The notes beneath the pieces are model-generated. The model searched no databases. It saw nothing but the letters and a program-made list of their open reading frames with translations, and was not told the origin of the DNA. A DNA stretch of 64,000 nt from Molanna angustata (taxonomy: Eukaryota; Arthropoda; Insecta; Trichoptera; Molannidae): contig OY754971.1 in NCBI GenBank assembly GCA_963576475.1, positions 466,501 to 530,500 of the forward strand, read 5' to 3'. This document shows positions 54,659 through 64,000 of this stretch, one piece after another (position 1 is the stretch's first letter; every line of letters begins with the position of its first letter). The position numbers and the translations under genes are program-made.

Positions 54659-54820
54659 GGTCGATGGCAGAGCGGTTAGCGCGCTGGGCTAGTAATCCAG
54701 TGGTCGCGAGTTCGAATACTGCCTCGACCGATTTCATTCACCTATAGCACAAGCATTTATTTGCTTATTTTAGGGAACGTAGGAAGATGTATATGTACTT
54801 GTTTAACAAGGACATATTCA
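54659..54820 (+). mobile_element. SINE-A, complete copy (tRNA-Ser-like head)
   Basis: GATGGCAGAGCGGTTAGCGC is an A box and GCGAGTTCGAATACTGCC a B box. The anticodon arm reads CTGGGCTAGTAATCCAG, resembling tRNA-Ser(GCT). The tail CACCTATAGCACAAGCATTT, GGGAACGTAGGAAGATG and TACTTGTTTAACAAGGAC is shared by five other copies here. RNA polymerase III internal promoter expected. Confidence 0.85.
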
Positions 54821-55329
54821 TTTTTTTTATATAAAAAAAAGTTTTGTTAGGTTTAAATAATAAAAAAATAACTATAAAATAATAATTCTTAACCTGTTAA
54901 GTGTCGCATCAAAAAAATGATAGGTACTTGATTTAATCAAACTAATAAATAATATTGCATTTTTATGAAGCCCTGAACGTAATTTTATGCAACAAAAATG
55001 GACAATACAATTTAACAATCAATTTCGCTAACATAATTCATCGTGAATATTGTATACCTATATGCTGCCATTAGCTTGGTCGATGTGAACATATTTGTAA
55101 GAAGGTATGTATCTGAGTACAATAAGTATACCTAAGCATATACCGCATGATTAAACACTCAACGTTTTATTGAGGTCGAATAAAAATATTACATAACCAA
55201 GAAAAAAATATAATACCTCTCTACATACTTGCATCAGGGCTGACAACTATGAACTAGTATTGTTAAAATAACACAAATATTAAATCTCCACTTCTATGGA
55301 ATTCTTTCATCAGCCCTCCTTCCAGTAAT

Positions 55330-55503
55330 GGACATAGGCCTCCCCCTGAAACCTCTACAGCTCCCTATCTTGGACATAGGCCTCCCCCTGAAACCTCCAC
55401 AGCTCCCTATCTTGGACATAGGCCTCCCCCTGAAACCTCTACAGCTCCCTATCTTGGACATAGGCCTCCCCCTGAAACCTCTACAGCTCCCTATCTTGGA
55501 CAT
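55330..55503. repeat. 42-bp tandem repeat, 4 copies
   Basis: Unit GGACATAGGCCTCCCCCTGA plus AACCTCTACAGCTCCCTATC and TT. The 42-bp period keeps 14-residue peptide repeats open on both strands, probably by chance. It resembles amplified LINE 3' sequence, and the adjoining 55500-55650 is GC-richer and probably LINE-derived. Confidence 0.9.
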
Positions 55504-56324
55504 ACCGCATCAATCCACCTCCAGCCACTCGTGTTTGAGGCCAACACTTCTTTTGCCCGTTCTAGGTCGCCATTCCAGCACTTGCTGTGCAACATGCCTT
55601 GCCAAGTTCCACTTCTGGTTGGCAACCTTTAGGACAATATCGATTACTTTGGTTTCTCTCTTATCCACAAGTTGGTTTTCCTATCTCTTAACGAAATATC
55701 CAGCATTCTCTTTTCCATGGTTCTTTATGCTACTGCTAAATTATGTAGCATTATGTTTGTAAACACAAGAGTTTCACATGCATACTTCAGCACCGGGAGA
55801 ACGCGAACGTCAAAGAGTTTCCTTTTAAAATAATTAGCGTATTTCGCAGACTTGAGGATGGAAGAGAGTTTACCGTGGAATAATAGAGAATAATGTATAT
55901 TTTTATTTTATTTTATTTTATTAATTTTATATCCAGCATTCAATTTATGTATATAAATAGTGTTTTATATCACATTATGTAAATAGTGCATTTTACGAGT
56001 TTTTATATGTACCCATGAATTATTTCCTCTTTCCCTATTTTCTCTACATATTCAAAATTAAATCGATATTGTTCTAGTAATTTCTACACTATGATTTCAT
56101 CATTGAATTGTATGTGTACGTAGTACATATAAATCACTGGATTTCATCTGTCAAAACTATGAAAATGAAATTGAATTTTCAGTTTTGAGCTATAAAACAA
56201 TCAAATTAAAAATATCATTTACCCAATGACGCCACATCAATATTATCTTAAATATGATTTATTAATGTATTTACAGCATCATTATTTTATATTTCTTGCT
56301 TCTCTGGTAGTAAAGAGGTCAGTA

Positions 56325-56480
56325 ACAAGCCAAATATTAATTTAACATGAATCCAATAACAATCGTCATAAATCCTTACTGAAAATAACGAAGAACTTGG
56401 TCTCCAACTGGAATCAAATCACACATACAAATATTTGATAAGTATACAATTCAGATGTCTGACTTCCGCAACCACGAAGA
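56325..56480 (-). mobile_element. SINE-B copy, degenerate (minus)
   Basis: GCCAAATATTAATTTAAC, AATCCAATAACAA and TGGTCTCCAACTGGAATC are inverted SINE-B landmarks shared with 29090-29262. Confidence 0.5.
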
Positions 56481-56789
56481 CCGACAGTTTCCTTCATTAG
56501 ACGAAGAGTTTCACATTAGTGCGTAGATTCTGTCAGTGTTGCAACATTTCATGATGAGTTGAACAATTTATTTATATTAGCAAAAAATACACATTTAATT
56601 CAGCATAAAGATGGAGGAAGTTGATCTTAATGTAATAACAGATTATCTATTTTTATAAACAACTTATTGTAAAATCTTCCATAAAATTAAGTAACGTTTA
56701 CTACATAAAAACGGAATAGTTTTGCAGTCACACCGAACATAGAGTGTTTTATTTTATTTTTTATAGCTTATCGGACAACCAATAGTTAC

Positions 56790-56920
56790 TGTCTCAAATA
56801 TTAATATAAATAATCCAACAAGTTGCCACATTTTGAAGACTTTTGACGTTTATTGTCTCACAAACTCTGTGTCTCCATGTTATAGAAACCGGGACTTTGA
56901 CTCAGAAAGTCAGATATCTA
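56790..56920 (-). mobile_element. SINE-B copy (minus)
   Basis: TTGCCACATTTTGAAGACTT, CTCTGTGTCTCCATG, ACCGGGACTTTGACTC and AGTCAGATATCTAACAT are the inverted tail, B-box region and A-box region of SINE-B. Confidence 0.6.
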
Positions 56921-57204
56921 ACATATTAAGGCCGCATGTGTTGGTTGAGAGGTTGACATGGACATGGTTGGTCGGACGAAACTATCAAATGACAATAATA
57001 AGATCAACAATAAACTGTATGTATGTATATGTATGTACCTACGTATTAATAAAATATAATATAAAATAAATTAAAAAAATGCTAAGGTTATTATTTTAAG
57101 TGGAAACGATAGCTTCTTATTTTATATGTAAAATAATATTATTTTTTAATTTCAATAAATTAACTAAGCAAAAAAATGTACCTGATAATACCTGTTCTTT
57201 CTCT

Positions 57205-57268
57205 CCTATTCACGCGACCACTGGATCACTAACCCAGCGCGCTAACCGTTCTGCCACCACCCATCGAA
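57205..57268 (-). mobile_element. SINE-A head (minus)
   Basis: Inverted CGATGGGTGGTGGCAGAACG, GTTAGCGCGCTGGG and AGTGATCCAGTGGTCGCG. Only the tRNA-like head is retained. Confidence 0.65.
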
Positions 57269-57660
57269 ATATGTTATATTCAATATTTTTTGTCTTTTTT
57301 TTTACTGTTACCTTCATAATCTTTATTTTTTTTCATGCCATAGATTGTATATGAACATTAACTTTGGTTGGTTGAAATAAATTGCCGTTGACAATTAGTC
57401 CGCTAGTGTAAAAAATTATATGTGCAAAATGTTACTAAATAAATAAATAAATAACTACTATTACAATCAGTCAATATTTCATTCCATGTATATTTAATTT
57501 TTAAATCATTAATCTACCTTCTATTGACTATTAACGTTTTAACAGGAAAAAATCGTATATACTTACATAGTTGTCCTATACAATAAATTAGAATATGTCA
57601 ATCGATCGAACCGCTTATTAATTCGATGAAGTAATAATAATAAATCTTGAAATTTAATTT

Positions 57661-58078
57661 GAGGGTCGCTCCATGTCAAGTACGGAGGCCGTGAAATTTT
57701 CCGCAAACTAACATCGAAATTTCCTCACCGGCAGTTCAGGACTTGTAGTGGGGACCCAGTCCATCCATCCTTCACTTTCAAACTGTCATCAGAAGCAGCG
57801 GCAGCTGCCAGTACTCCAGTGTCCATCGGCTGCAGAACTGTCTGCGTCTCACACGGTACAAGAAAAAGTTGCGAAATCGCAGCAACCTGTTTTCACTTAA
57901 CGACGAAAGGTTCTCTTGGAAACGACCAATATATTATTCAATTTTATCGTCAATAGTCGGTTCCTCTCTGATTTGTTTACTTTTAGCTTAGATCATTTCG
58001 TATCGTGTTTACAAGTGAGTTATGACATTTGATTGAGTTTTGTTTACATTTGTTTGTTTATATTGTTTATTAAACATC
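57661..58078 (+). promoter_or_regulatory. Candidate promoter / 5' leader of the signal-peptide exon
   Basis: GC-richer, apparently unique sequence with runs such as GCAGCGGCAGCTGCC and CGGCTGCAGAACTGTCTGC, leading to the ATG at 58079. A TATA-like motif near 57930 is followed by CAATAGT at about 57951. Supported only by composition and position. Confidence 0.3.
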
Positions 58079-58136
58079 ATGGGATCGATTTCAATTTGGA
58101 TTTTTTGCGTTTTCGCCACAATTGTACCGTTAACAG
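58079..58136 (+). CDS. Candidate first coding exon with signal peptide
   Basis: ATG GGA TCG ATT begins MGSISIWIFCVFATIVPLT, a short polar N-terminus and a hydrophobic core like a secretion signal. It ends in phase 1 at a consensus donor, TTAACAG|GTAAGA. The preceding 400 bp (57661-58078) is GC-richer and not similar to any repeat seen here, consistent with a promoter and 5' leader; a TATA-like TATATTATTC is at about 57930. Downstream exons would have to lie in or beyond the window and were not found. The opposite strand also has a signal-like frame (MKVLFIYLLYVSFLPVN) with a poor donor. The plus strand is preferred. Confidence 0.45.
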
Positions 58137-58316
58137 GTAAGAAACTAACGTATAATAAATAAATGAATAACACTTTCATACTCTGTGCAAGTGGCGAGTT
58201 TATTGCCACACAGCAATTTCTTCAAACTAACCGGTGTGTTCAGTCCAGAGAAGCTAAATTTGCATGAGAATTTATCTTAAGAGGGCATGCATTATATAAC
58301 GCTACAAATATAATAC

Positions 58317-58373
58317 TTTATTAGGCGGTTATAATATATCATAAAACATGATATATTACAACCGCCTAATAAA
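58317..58373. other. 57-nt snap-back hairpin, 26-bp stem
   Basis: 58317-58342 pairs with 58348-58373 over 26 bases with one mismatch. Stem core ATTAGGCGGTT/AACCGCCTAAT; loop AAAAC. It lies 180 bp after the candidate exon's donor. Confidence 0.92.
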
Positions 58374-58757
58374 CTATGAAGTTACGTGTTAGTAAGGGTA
58401 ACTATCGCGTGCGTTAAAAAGGGTTTATACGTCGTGATTTAAAATATCGGAAAACCAATTTTTTTTTTGCATTTTTAAAGCACACTAAAGATTTATTACT
58501 CTACGACATATGATTGTTGAATAATTTAGAAAAATATATGAATAAAAGATATGTTTAATATTTATTTTAAGGGAATTTATTCTGAATTTCAAAGTTGTGT
58601 GACGAACATTCGCTAGAAAAATATTGAAAATACTAATGATATATTTTTTTTATATATAAACACATATTGAGAAATTTTATTTCAAATTGATGTATTTCGG
58701 TTACCCTCTTAAAATAATTTCCTACACATTTCTTTTTTATTACATTACTAAAAAAGT

Positions 58758-58852
58758 CGGCATTCGTGGCTCAGCTGGTAAGGTATCTGACTGCTGAGCC
58801 AAAAGTCCCTGGTTCGATTCCCAGTGGAGACACAGTTTTTAATTGTGTTTCT
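58758..58852 (+). mobile_element. SINE-B, truncated tandem copy
   Basis: GTCGGCATTCGTGGCTCAGC, TGGTAAGGTATCTGACTGC, CTGGTTCGATTCCCAG and GGAGACACAGTTTTTAATTG, broken at GTGTTTCTAAAAAAG where the next copy starts. Confidence 0.8.
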
Positions 58853-58856
58853 AAAA

Positions 58857-59040
58857 AAGTCGGCATTCGTGGCTCAGCTGGTAAGGTATCTGACTGCTGA
58901 GCCAACAGTCCCTGGTTCGATTCCCAGTGGAGACACAGTTTTTAATTGTGTTTTCAGTGAGAGATCTGTGAGACGTATGCCAATTTTTAAACTAACCAGT
59001 GTTTCCAGTTCAGAAAAGCAAAATTTGAGGGAGAAATTAA
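58857..59040 (+). mobile_element. SINE-B, longer copy
   Basis: Repeats the previous head nearly base for base (AAAAGTCC versus AACAGTCC) and goes on through GAGAGATCTGTGAGACG and CTAACCAGTGTTTCCAG. A and B boxes are clear. The tandem arrangement suggests insertion of one copy into the other's A-rich site. Confidence 0.8.
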
Positions 59041-59131
59041 TTTAAATAAATTTCTCCTCTTCTGTGGATCGAACCCAGGACGCTCGCACTAAAAAACAAA
59101 GATCTTACCAACTGTGCCACGACGGTTGGCA
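59041..59131 (-). mobile_element. SINE-C (tRNA-derived), minus copy
   Basis: The reverse complement reads CCAACCGTCGTGGCACAGTT, GGTAAGATCTTTG, then CGTCCTGGGTTCGATCC and AGAAGAGGAGAAATT: a tRNA-like head with A and B boxes facing the two SINE-B copies. Confidence 0.7.
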
Positions 59132-59164
59132 TCATCATAATCTCCATATGTAAGTAGATTCATA

Positions 59165-59290
59165 TAATTACCATACCATACTATTACGCCATTTCCCTAT
59201 TTAGGGTAGGTAGATAAAACCGAATGCCAAACTCCTCTTTCTTGACATACATTTCTCGCTTCATTCACGTCCATGTATCGTCTCTTCTGT
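59165..59290 (-). mobile_element. RTE-like LINE 3' fragment
   Basis: The reverse complement has GACGATACATGGACGTGAAT, GCATTCGGTTTTATC, CCTACCC and GGGAAATGGCGTAATAGTAT, matching 45750-45850. Confidence 0.6.
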
Positions 59291-59464
59291 TATTCTTACT
59301 TCTTTCAAAATTCCATTTATGTGATCGTGCCAACCTTTCATTGACCAACTTCTACTTTTCGTTCCTCTTTTATCAGTTTTATAATATACTTTTTTTGTCA
59401 TTCTTACTAGGTACATATAATTGGACAGTATACATAATATTTATCATCCTAAAATTTCAATTTC

Positions 59465-59600
59465 TTACAATAAATCGGTATTTCCCGGGCAGAGGAGCAA
59501 TATTTGACTGGTAAACTTGACTCCTTTGCTAGGAATCGGACCCAGGACACCGTCACAGAAGTCAAACGGCTAACCATTATGCCACCGCAGCGGTCGGCTA
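59465..59600 (-). mobile_element. SINE-C, second minus copy
   Basis: Inverted CCGACCGCTGCGGTGGCATA, ATGGTTAGCCGTTTGAC, GTCCTGGGTCCGATTCC and AGCAAAGGAGTCAAG. Same family as 59041-59131. Confidence 0.65.
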
Positions 59601-59834
59601 AAATGTCATTAATACTTACAATTAGGTACTGACTATAATTATTAATTATGAGGAAAAATATGTTTGTTAATAGGAACTGCATAGAAACAAACAATTACAT
59701 TATTTTAACTAAACAAGGATACAGAGATATGTACATACCTATGTACCTACCTACCTACCTATAATATAGTCACGCACATTCAACATTTAATTTGTTTATA
59801 GGTAACGTGAGATCAAAATCATTAACAATTTATT

Positions 59835-60395
59835 AGTGATGAGCAAATGCAAGACTAAGACTGGGGAGTTCTTGGTCTTGCACTACCGGTCTTGTTTATG
59901 GTTTTGCATTTTTTTTTAATTTTATTTATTAAGGAATGCAAACAGTTACAGAATAAAAATGTGTACCTATAACTAATAGCAATATGTTAAGTCGACGTCA
60001 ATATGCATCCTTACAGTATTCACAATGTAGTTTGCAGAGTAACACAATAACAAATAAAAGGCCATAAATAATAAAAATAAATAAAGAATCAATAAAGAAA
60101 TAACATTAAGGAAATGAAATAGTTAAGAAATTGACTATACAAAATAGTTAAGAAATTGACTATACAAAAACATTAGGGGGGCAAAAAAAAACAATACTTA
60201 TGTAAAAATAAAAGAATAGTTAAATATTGAAATTAAAAATTAAAAAAATTAATCCACGTGATACTTACCCGTATTATTAGACGGTTTTAATGACTCATGT
60301 TTTCAGTCAATAGATTTAGCCTTATAATATGCCTTCTTAAAGGTCTGATTTTGCATATCTAATCATGGTCTTGCAAATCGCAAGTCCAGCAACTT
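59835..60395. mobile_element. Possible hAT-type non-autonomous element
   Basis: TAGTGATGAGCAAATGCAAG followed by ACTAAGACTGG at the left; TTGCATATCTAATCATGG and CTTGCAAATCGCAAG at the right in rough inverse. An inverted TAGTGATGAGC-like end also lies at 63082-63112. TAGNGATGNGC ends are common in hAT elements (family knowledge). Boundaries are uncertain. Confidence 0.35.
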
Positions 60396-60719
60396 TTACA
60401 AAAAAAAAAAAATTTTTCTCTTAAAATTCAGTTATCACAATGAAATGTGACTGAAACCATTAGTTTGTTGTATTATTTCGATATTACGTAGTTAATTACA
60501 TACTTTTGAATAAAAAATAAATAAGTCTAAATAAATGTAGGAAATAAAAGTAAATAAGACAGATGTTAATGGTGGACAACCCCCTCAGCATAGAGCCTGC
60601 CCGAAGAAATTAGCCATTTTTTTGTAAGAATTTTAAAGGAATTGTGATGTGGTGTTTTCTTAATGTTATTGTCTAGTTTATAAGGTGGGCTTGTTCATTG
60701 AGAGTGTCCCAATCACACT

Positions 60720-61265
60720 GGCCAGGAGCCATTGGACATGTTAGGAGGTAGTCACCGTACTGCGTTTGTCCACAGTCGCACATCGCGTCTTCAGCCATTC
60801 CCCATCTTTGGAAGTTTTTCCTCCACTTCTTTCGGTCTTGGGTCTTTTGGTGCCAAATCTTCCCTTTCCCCTACTCTCTCTAGGTCGGCCATGACGTTGT
60901 CCACATATCGCTACCTAGGTCTTCCCAATGGTCTTCTGCCAATTGGTTTTGCGTTTAAGATATTTTTGATGGTGCGATCTTTTCCAGTTCTACATACGTG
61001 TCCAAACGACCCGCACGAATGGTACTAGTCAGGAAGGACTACCTTGTGAGCTCCCGGACCTCAGCATTGCTCCTGCTTGGTCCCCAAGTACCAACTGATA
61101 CGCCTGGTCTCGGCCCCAAAATACTTCTCAGGGCACTATTATCAAATGTAAACGCTCTTCGCTGTTCCCTAAGTGTCATTGTCCAGGACTCCGATCCATA
61201 TGTGACTACTGGTTTCAGAATAGTGTTATATAGACGCAGATTAATTCTTTTGGACAACGTCTATG
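60720..61265 (-). pseudogene. RTE-like LINE C-terminal fragment
   Basis: KRINLRLYNTILKPVVTYGS, ESWTMTLREQRRAFTFDNSA, LRSILGPRPG, then with frame breaks GRRPLGRPR and RPKEVEEKLPKMGNG. These are the NL.LY.TILKPV.TYGSE.W and RP.GRPR.R. blocks after the RT. No RT catalytic core present. Confidence 0.75.
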
Positions 61266-61734
61266 TAGTCATATAATATATTATGCTCTTCCAAGTATCC
61301 TCATTTTGTATCTCTAACTCATTATTTGCTTTATCGCAAAGAATCACACATGTTCAATGGTCTTCTGCATAGGATGGCATGAAGTATAGGTATTTATATT
61401 GTTTTTATTTGTTTATCACACACAATGACAAAAACATCAAGCAGATTACTGTTGCTCAACTAGGAAACCCTGTTCTAGGGCTAGCAGTTGTATTGTTTGA
61501 ATTATATATCAACATTTATTTATCCATTACGTGAGAGCATGTCTCACCACTTGCGCAGGGTGCAAGGAAGTATTTTTTATTTCGAATATTGTTAAAGTTG
61601 CATACACGCAAACATTAGATTTCTTCCATGTCGGGATTTCTTGAAAAAAAAATTACATCTCAATAGAGACGAAGTTAGAATATTATACCTATATTTAAAA
61701 ATATTCGATTTACATACGCATTGGTACAGGTAGG

Positions 61735-62005
61735 TAAATAAACCAAAAATGAAATAATATTTCTGGCGCAGTTCAGGGGTGACGTCTGTGCGAGAAAACC
61801 GTCACCTCATTTATAAGGACTTGTTTTCATTGTTTACAAAAAAAAAATTCTTAATAGATGGCGTTACAAAAAGGTTTCTTCGTTACTTCATAGATGGCGA
61901 TGATAAAAACGACTTATTTTCAAAAGATCTATTACTCATTATTAAAATATATAGAAATTTCAAAATTGCCTTGATAAGGGAACTCAATAAGATGGCATAG
62001 TTGGT
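61735..62005 (+). repeat. Dispersed repeat family R1, copy 2
   Basis: Matches the reverse complement of 18419-18740. The frame 61779-62000 across it has no recognised similarity. Confidence 0.65.
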
Positions 62006-62717
62006 GATCATTGTGCAAGCGCATAAAGTGATCATATAAACCAGCCGATGACAGGTCTTTAGCCCTGTAGGTGCCTTGATTTCCTGGTTCTCCTATAATA
62101 TTCTAACTTCGTCTCTATTGAGATTTTAAAAATTAGTTTATATTATTATTTCACACAATGTTTTTTTTTTAATTGAATGATCATAATAAACAAAACTGTA
62201 TTATTGTTAGGATAAAAATGTATGGCATATAATTGACTTATAAATTTATTAACCTCCTTCAATGTTTTAGTTTTTTTTTAATCAAACAAAATAGATCATT
62301 GTTCTACATATTATATTATTTCATTTTATCAGGTCAGAATTTATTGACAATACAAAAAACTGACTTCAATTTTATTTACACTTTAAGGGACGCGGTGTGA
62401 TAGTTGTATGTTTCTTGTCGTCGTGGTTTGAGTTTGAGATGTCTTTAAAAATATGCAGGACCCTTATGGTGTAAGTACTCGTTTAACTAGTTTCTCAATA
62501 CGTTTTGTGATTGTTGTATTCTGCATTCCATCTTTCTTTTAAGGCGATGCACGACAGTTAACTAACAAGCCATGTTATGTAATGCTTTCATCAAAGGGCA
62601 CATACGTACCTACACACATTCAGCTGATACTGAAGTAAAATGCAGATTGAGATAGCTCACATAAGAGGGTTCTTTTGCAATGATAACCTGAACCTGAAAT
62701 ATTGACAAAGAATTCTT

Positions 62718-62767
62718 GAATATTACATAAGAGAACCTACCGTAGTAGGTTCTCTTATGTAATATTC
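62718..62767. other. 50-nt perfect hairpin, 23-bp stem
   Basis: 62718-62740 is exactly complementary to 62745-62767; loop CGTA. Core stem TAAGAGAACCTAC/GTAGGTTCTCTTA. Confidence 0.95.
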
Positions 62768-63049
62768 ATGCTCAAACATGAGCTCAAAAAAAATACTAAA
62801 AAATTGCATTGGAACGACAAGATATGTTTTAGAGTAGTAAAAATAATATGCAAATATCAAATATTGTGACATCCGAACCTCTCAGCCTACCGTCTATCAC
62901 CATCTAATAATTTCGTATCATTGTTAAATGTATTCATATTAATGAAAAGTTGTACCAAAATTTAGTTCCAATTTGTCTAAGAATGAAATAAAGATATCGG
63001 TTTAATACACAAATTTGCTTGAAGACAATGAATACGTGCGTGTGAAGGT

Positions 63050-63200
63050 ACAAGAAGTTAGTATCTCAGATTTAAAATGGTCCACCCTGGTCTTGGTCTT
63101 ACATTTGCTCATCACAACCATGAAGTCCTTCAGTATTCGTCGCCATCTTCCTCTATCCTTGCACGCACTTCTCCAATTCCTGATACCAATTATTTATAAT
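63050..63200 (-). pseudogene. LINE 3' coding scrap
   Basis: The minus strand reads GIRNWRSACKDRGRWRRILK, then DFMVVM, like the W..A..DR..WR.I end of RTE-type LINE proteins. Confidence 0.5.
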
Positions 63201-63216
63201 AGTTTTATTCAAAATA

Positions 63217-63450
63217 GTGAACAATAATATAGATAACTCTGACCTTCTTCGACGACTAACATTTCACACTCCAACTCGCAACAACAGACAATCTTATAAA
63301 CCTATTATCTTCCTAGATGCAATACAAACTCCAAAAAGCACTCTTTCATTTACAGATCAACAAACTCCTTCAACTCAAAAATTAATCAGATTGATATTTT
63401 TAACTCAACTGTACAAACGATTAAACAAGTACCTATTGAATGCTTAACTT
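63217..63450 (+). pseudogene. CR1/Jockey-like LINE tail remnant
   Basis: DNSDLLRRLTFHTPTRNNRQ resembles the LL..I.F..P.R..R tail that follows RT in these LINEs, with poor conservation afterwards. The rest of the window to 64000 shows no gene. Confidence 0.4.
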
Positions 63451-64000
63451 AATCTCCTTTCAACTGCTTCTCATTTTCACCTTATTCTTCCTCCCCATTT
63501 CCTCCCAGGTTTCCCTTCTCACCACCCTTCACCAACATACATGTTGTAATTGTCAATAGTTTCTAGATTAATCAGTGGAATATTTTTGATTGGTCTAATT
63601 TAATCTTTCCTTATTTTTTGTACTGATTATCAACGTGATATGTTAATATTCCCAAATAAAGTAAAATACAATTGCCTAACAACTTCACTAAAACTGCTAT
63701 CACAAAATACAACGTCACAAAACTACAAAAAACGCATAATATCATGGATTTATAACATCGGTTCGGAACACATAAATAACATTATAACACCAAATCTAAC
63801 ATAATTTACTCCTACATTTATTTCAATAAATAATTGCTATATTATTTAATCTACATAATAACAATAAACACGATGAACTATATATGCCACGCAACAAATC
63901 AAACGAACACCTCAGCACAGGACTTCCTAGTGAGGTGTTCATTGTACCGTCGCAATTACACACATACCAGTAACACGCACACACAAAAGTATGCACACGC

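Noticed and set aside
54661..54735. A functional tRNA gene
   Set aside because: The A and B boxes and anticodon arm are tRNA-Ser-like, but arms mispair and the same head is followed by one shared tail in several copies. It is a SINE.
58009..58209. Minus-strand signal-like frame as the lipase first exon
   Set aside because: Its donor (G|GTACAA) is poor, it would need a 38-kb intron, and the overlapping plus-strand exon has a consensus donor. Kept only as an alternative.
58758..58835. tRNA gene pair
   Set aside because: Imperfect acceptor pairing and a shared non-tRNA tail (GGAGACACAGTTTTTAATTG) show SINE heads.

Overview
This is a 64 kb piece of AT-rich insect nuclear DNA. It has spliced exons with GT..AG introns, insect retrotransposon families, tRNA-derived SINEs and a short run of the insect telomere motif (TTAGG)n. 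The lipase exons, the abundant LINE family and the SINE/MITE-rich introns fit Lepidoptera best. That is an inference, not proof. Only one host gene can be followed, plus one candidate first exon. Nearly everything else is mobile elements at different stages of decay.

1-20.4 kb: a secreted lipase gene of the pancreatic lipase/phospholipase A1 family lies on the minus strand. Five exons (20359-20182, 16248-15975, 6400-6244, 2521-2339, 1249-1014) join in frame with matching splice phases. They give 341 residues carrying Ser-Asp-His and a stop codon. The signal-peptide exon is not identified. All four introns are full of insertions: a Penelope-like GIY-YIG fragment, LINE debris, a Tc1/mariner-like fossil, an approximately 1 kb TIR family, a small MITE with 9-bp target duplications, a 36-bp satellite, and a structurally complete BEL/Pao retrotransposon (8406-15032; LTRs differ at one base; 5-bp target duplication) in the same orientation as the gene.

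20.4-31.8 kb: no host gene recognised. There are MITE-like inverted-repeat elements, LINE 3' ends and SINE pieces. 31.8-36.6 kb: a Jockey-group LINE with both ORFs intact. 36.6-46 kb: LINE and SINE debris, a 3 x 145-bp tandem repeat, and a three-level transposon nest (TIR element containing a LINE containing a second LINE). 46-54 kb: a 247-bp TAAA microsatellite, telomere-like repeats, an inverted-repeat element, a Helitron with an intact 1.5-kaa Rep-helicase ORF, and rearranged helicase scraps behind it.

54-64 kb: a striking 185-bp GC-rich palindrome built from short hairpins (54205-54389), several tRNA-derived SINEs, two long near-perfect snap-back hairpins (58317-58373 and 62718-62767), and a candidate signal-peptide exon with a consensus donor on the plus strand (58079-58136).

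No bacterial-type operon, CRISPR array or free-standing functional tRNA/rRNA gene was found. The least explained structures are the GC-rich hairpin array, the long hairpins, the TIR family with a conserved terminal hairpin, and the MITE with 9-bp duplications.
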